Source: Phil1 sp040767925 (GTDB taxonomy: Bacteria; Bacillota; Clostridia; Christensenellales; CAG-138). Taken from it: a stretch of 64,000 nt of DNA. The notes beneath the pieces are model-generated. The model ran no database searches and was not told the DNA's origin. It saw nothing but the letters and a program-made list of their open reading frames with translations. Shown here one piece after another: positions 63,248-64,000 of this stretch. Both the position numbers and the translations under genes were made by a program. The DNA lies in contig JAXGNN010000001.1 of the NCBI GenBank assembly GCA_040767925.1, positions 1,302,001-1,366,000 of the forward strand, in the 5' to 3' direction. Position 1 is the stretch's first letter; each line of letters begins with the position of its first letter.

Positions 63248-64000
63248 TCACGCATCCCCTGCCTGGCAGCCTTTCATCTCCGCTTCCATCTCCCGAAGGA
63301 AACCCTCCAGCCGCCCGGCCAGGTTATGCATCCATTCCGGCCCGTTTTCCAGGCGGCCCCGCATGCAATAGAGCACGCGCGCATAAGCGAACGCCGTCTG
63401 GAACCTGCGCATCAGCGGGAACAGCGCCTCGGTTTCGGCCGCAATCGGGACGACGGAATCATATCCCTGGAGGAAAGCCTTTTTCGCAACCTCGGGGTCG
63501 GCTCCGTCGATCTCCCGCGCCTCCTCCTCGATGGCGGCGAGCGCCTTGGCGAGATCGAGCGCGTAAAAGTGATACATGCCGTCCTCGAAGTCGATGGCGG
63601 TGCATGTTCTTGTCGTTTCGTCAAAAAAGAGGTTGTCCGGCTCGAAATCGAAATGCACGAGGCCGAAATTGGCGCGCGTTTTTTCCGCCGCGTTAAGCCC
63701 GTTTCGCACCCCGTCGAGCGCGGCGTACGCGTGCGGCGGCGCCCCGCTCGCGTCGAACTCGGCCAGCGCCCAGTCGAGCGCGTCCGCATAGCCCCATTTG
63801 CGCGCCTTCGGTTCGTATGCTTGCGAAAGCAGGTGCAGCCGCGCGAGCGTTTCGCCGCAGACGCGCAGGATGTCGCCGCGCATGTCCGTTCTGTCCACGC
63901 GGACGCCGGGCGCGCCCTCAAACGCGCAGGCGAAGTGTTCGCCCCATTGCGTGGGCAGGCGAAGGAGCGTTTCCCCGGAGCAGGCCGGAATGTTCCCCGC
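63248..64000 (-). CDS. Aminoglycoside phosphotransferase/choline kinase-family protein (partial)
   Basis: The frame is open to the right window edge, so the N-terminus (including the nucleotide-binding lobe) is missing; about 250 residues are visible. It has the APH catalytic loop as GLVHFDFEPDNLFFDE (His-x-Asp ... Asn, with the usual HGD reading HFD) and the metal-binding Asp in CTAIDFEDGMYHFYALDLAKAL. The family phosphorylates aminoglycosides, choline, homoserine or other small molecules. A GTG inside the frame at 63898 is not taken as the start, since the upstream codons (GETLLRLPTQWGEHFACAFEG) read like conserved protein. Convergent with the GNAT gene, 18 bases apart. Confidence 0.82.
   Translation of the reverse strand, partial: AGNIPACSGETLLRLPTQWGEHFACAFEGAPGVRVDRTDMRGDILRVCGETLARLHLLSQAYEPKARKWGYADALDWALAEFDASGAPPHAYAALDGVRNGLNAAEKTRANFGLVHFDFEPDNLFFDETTRTCTAIDFEDGMYHFYALDLAKALAAIEEEAREIDGADPEVAKKAFLQGYDSVVPIAAETEALFPLMRRFQTAFAYARVLYCMRGRLENGPEWMHNLAGRLEGFLREMEAEMKGCQAGDA

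Noticed and set aside
63248..63898. Treating the kinase as a complete gene starting at the GTG at 63898
   Set aside because: The frame stays open to the window edge with protein-like sequence, and the N-terminal lobe of the fold would be missing.
1..64000. tRNA, rRNA and common riboswitches
   Set aside because: I read the intergenic regions and recognised none; they are mostly filled by the repeat modules. A covariance-model search would be needed to exclude small RNAs.

Overview
The window is a GC-rich (roughly 60 percent or more by eye) stretch of a spore-forming anaerobe of the class Clostridia, most likely an uncultured gut lineage near Oscillospiraceae or Christensenellales. This rests on the sporulation genes (SpoIIE, a SpoIIQ-like LytM protein, CwlD, a SpoIID-domain protein), ferredoxin-dependent fermentation genes (iorAB, ptb), an oxygen-sensitive two-subunit serine dehydratase (sdaAB/sdaAA), a dockerin and a cohesin domain, and the Firmicutes-type mnmG-rsmG-noc order. 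No rRNA, tRNA or CRISPR was seen. Species cannot be named from sequence alone.

Layout. 1-1.6 kb: end of iorA, iorB, ptb. 1.6-2.7 kb: IS30-family element, copy 1. 2.7-4.3 kb: repeat-rich islet holding a lower-GC nucleotidyltransferase gene. 4.3-9.6 kb: DUF1385 protein, SpoIIQ-like protein, aminotransferase, SpoU methyltransferase, FMN-binding protein. 9.8-11.6 kb: galM and a HAD phosphatase. 12-29.3 kb: a beta-oligosaccharide locus. On the minus strand it runs LacI-type regulator, lipoprotein binding protein, two Dpp/Opp-type permeases, two ATPases, GH3, GH94 phosphorylase, GH1, then a terminator and an iron alcohol dehydrogenase; a GH2 beta-mannosidase is divergent. Paired operator-like sites lie in the regulator/GH2 gap. 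29.3-30.4 kb: second IS30 copy, inverted. 30.4-36.3 kb: M28 peptidase, TSCPD protein, methyltransferase, CvpA, DUF5711 and two DAG-kinase-like proteins. 36.5-42 kb (plus): dapF, a double-domain pseudouridine synthase, sdaAB, sdaAA, DUF1461, tsaD. 42 kb: cluster of DnaA-box-like 9-mers. 42.2-46.1 kb: cwlD, SpoIID-dockerin protein, membrane-anchored cohesin protein. 46.2-50.7 kb: XRE regulator with divergent small gene, then noc, rsmG, mnmG. 51-55.4 kb: EamA-type permease and a purine-degradation trio (guaD, MocA-like, hydantoinase). 55.5-59 kb: nadE and spoIIE. 59.2-61.7 kb: polar amino-acid ABC transporter. 61.7-62 kb: tandem repeat. 62.2-64 kb: double-GNAT protein and a phosphotransferase cut by the window edge.

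The most striking feature is a modular intergenic repeat family seen at about ten places. Its modules are (I) ATTGACAATT arrays that read Ile-Asp-Asn-stop, (II) a GC-rich terminator-like hairpin, (III) a 21-bp near-palindrome with arms GGGCGGAT/ATCCGCCC, and (IV) 93-99-bp elements with inverted ends GGGGACGGTTCTGC/GCAGAACCGTCCCC. Module I supplies the stop codon of six unrelated genes and is the insertion target of both IS30 copies. Other standouts are a Noc protein with the four-residue Noc specificity signature plus a perfect Noc-binding palindrome inside the GH3 gene, an NAD synthetase whose glutaminase domain has lost catalytic residues, Spo0A boxes at the spoIIE promoter, and a neighbouring dockerin/cohesin pair.
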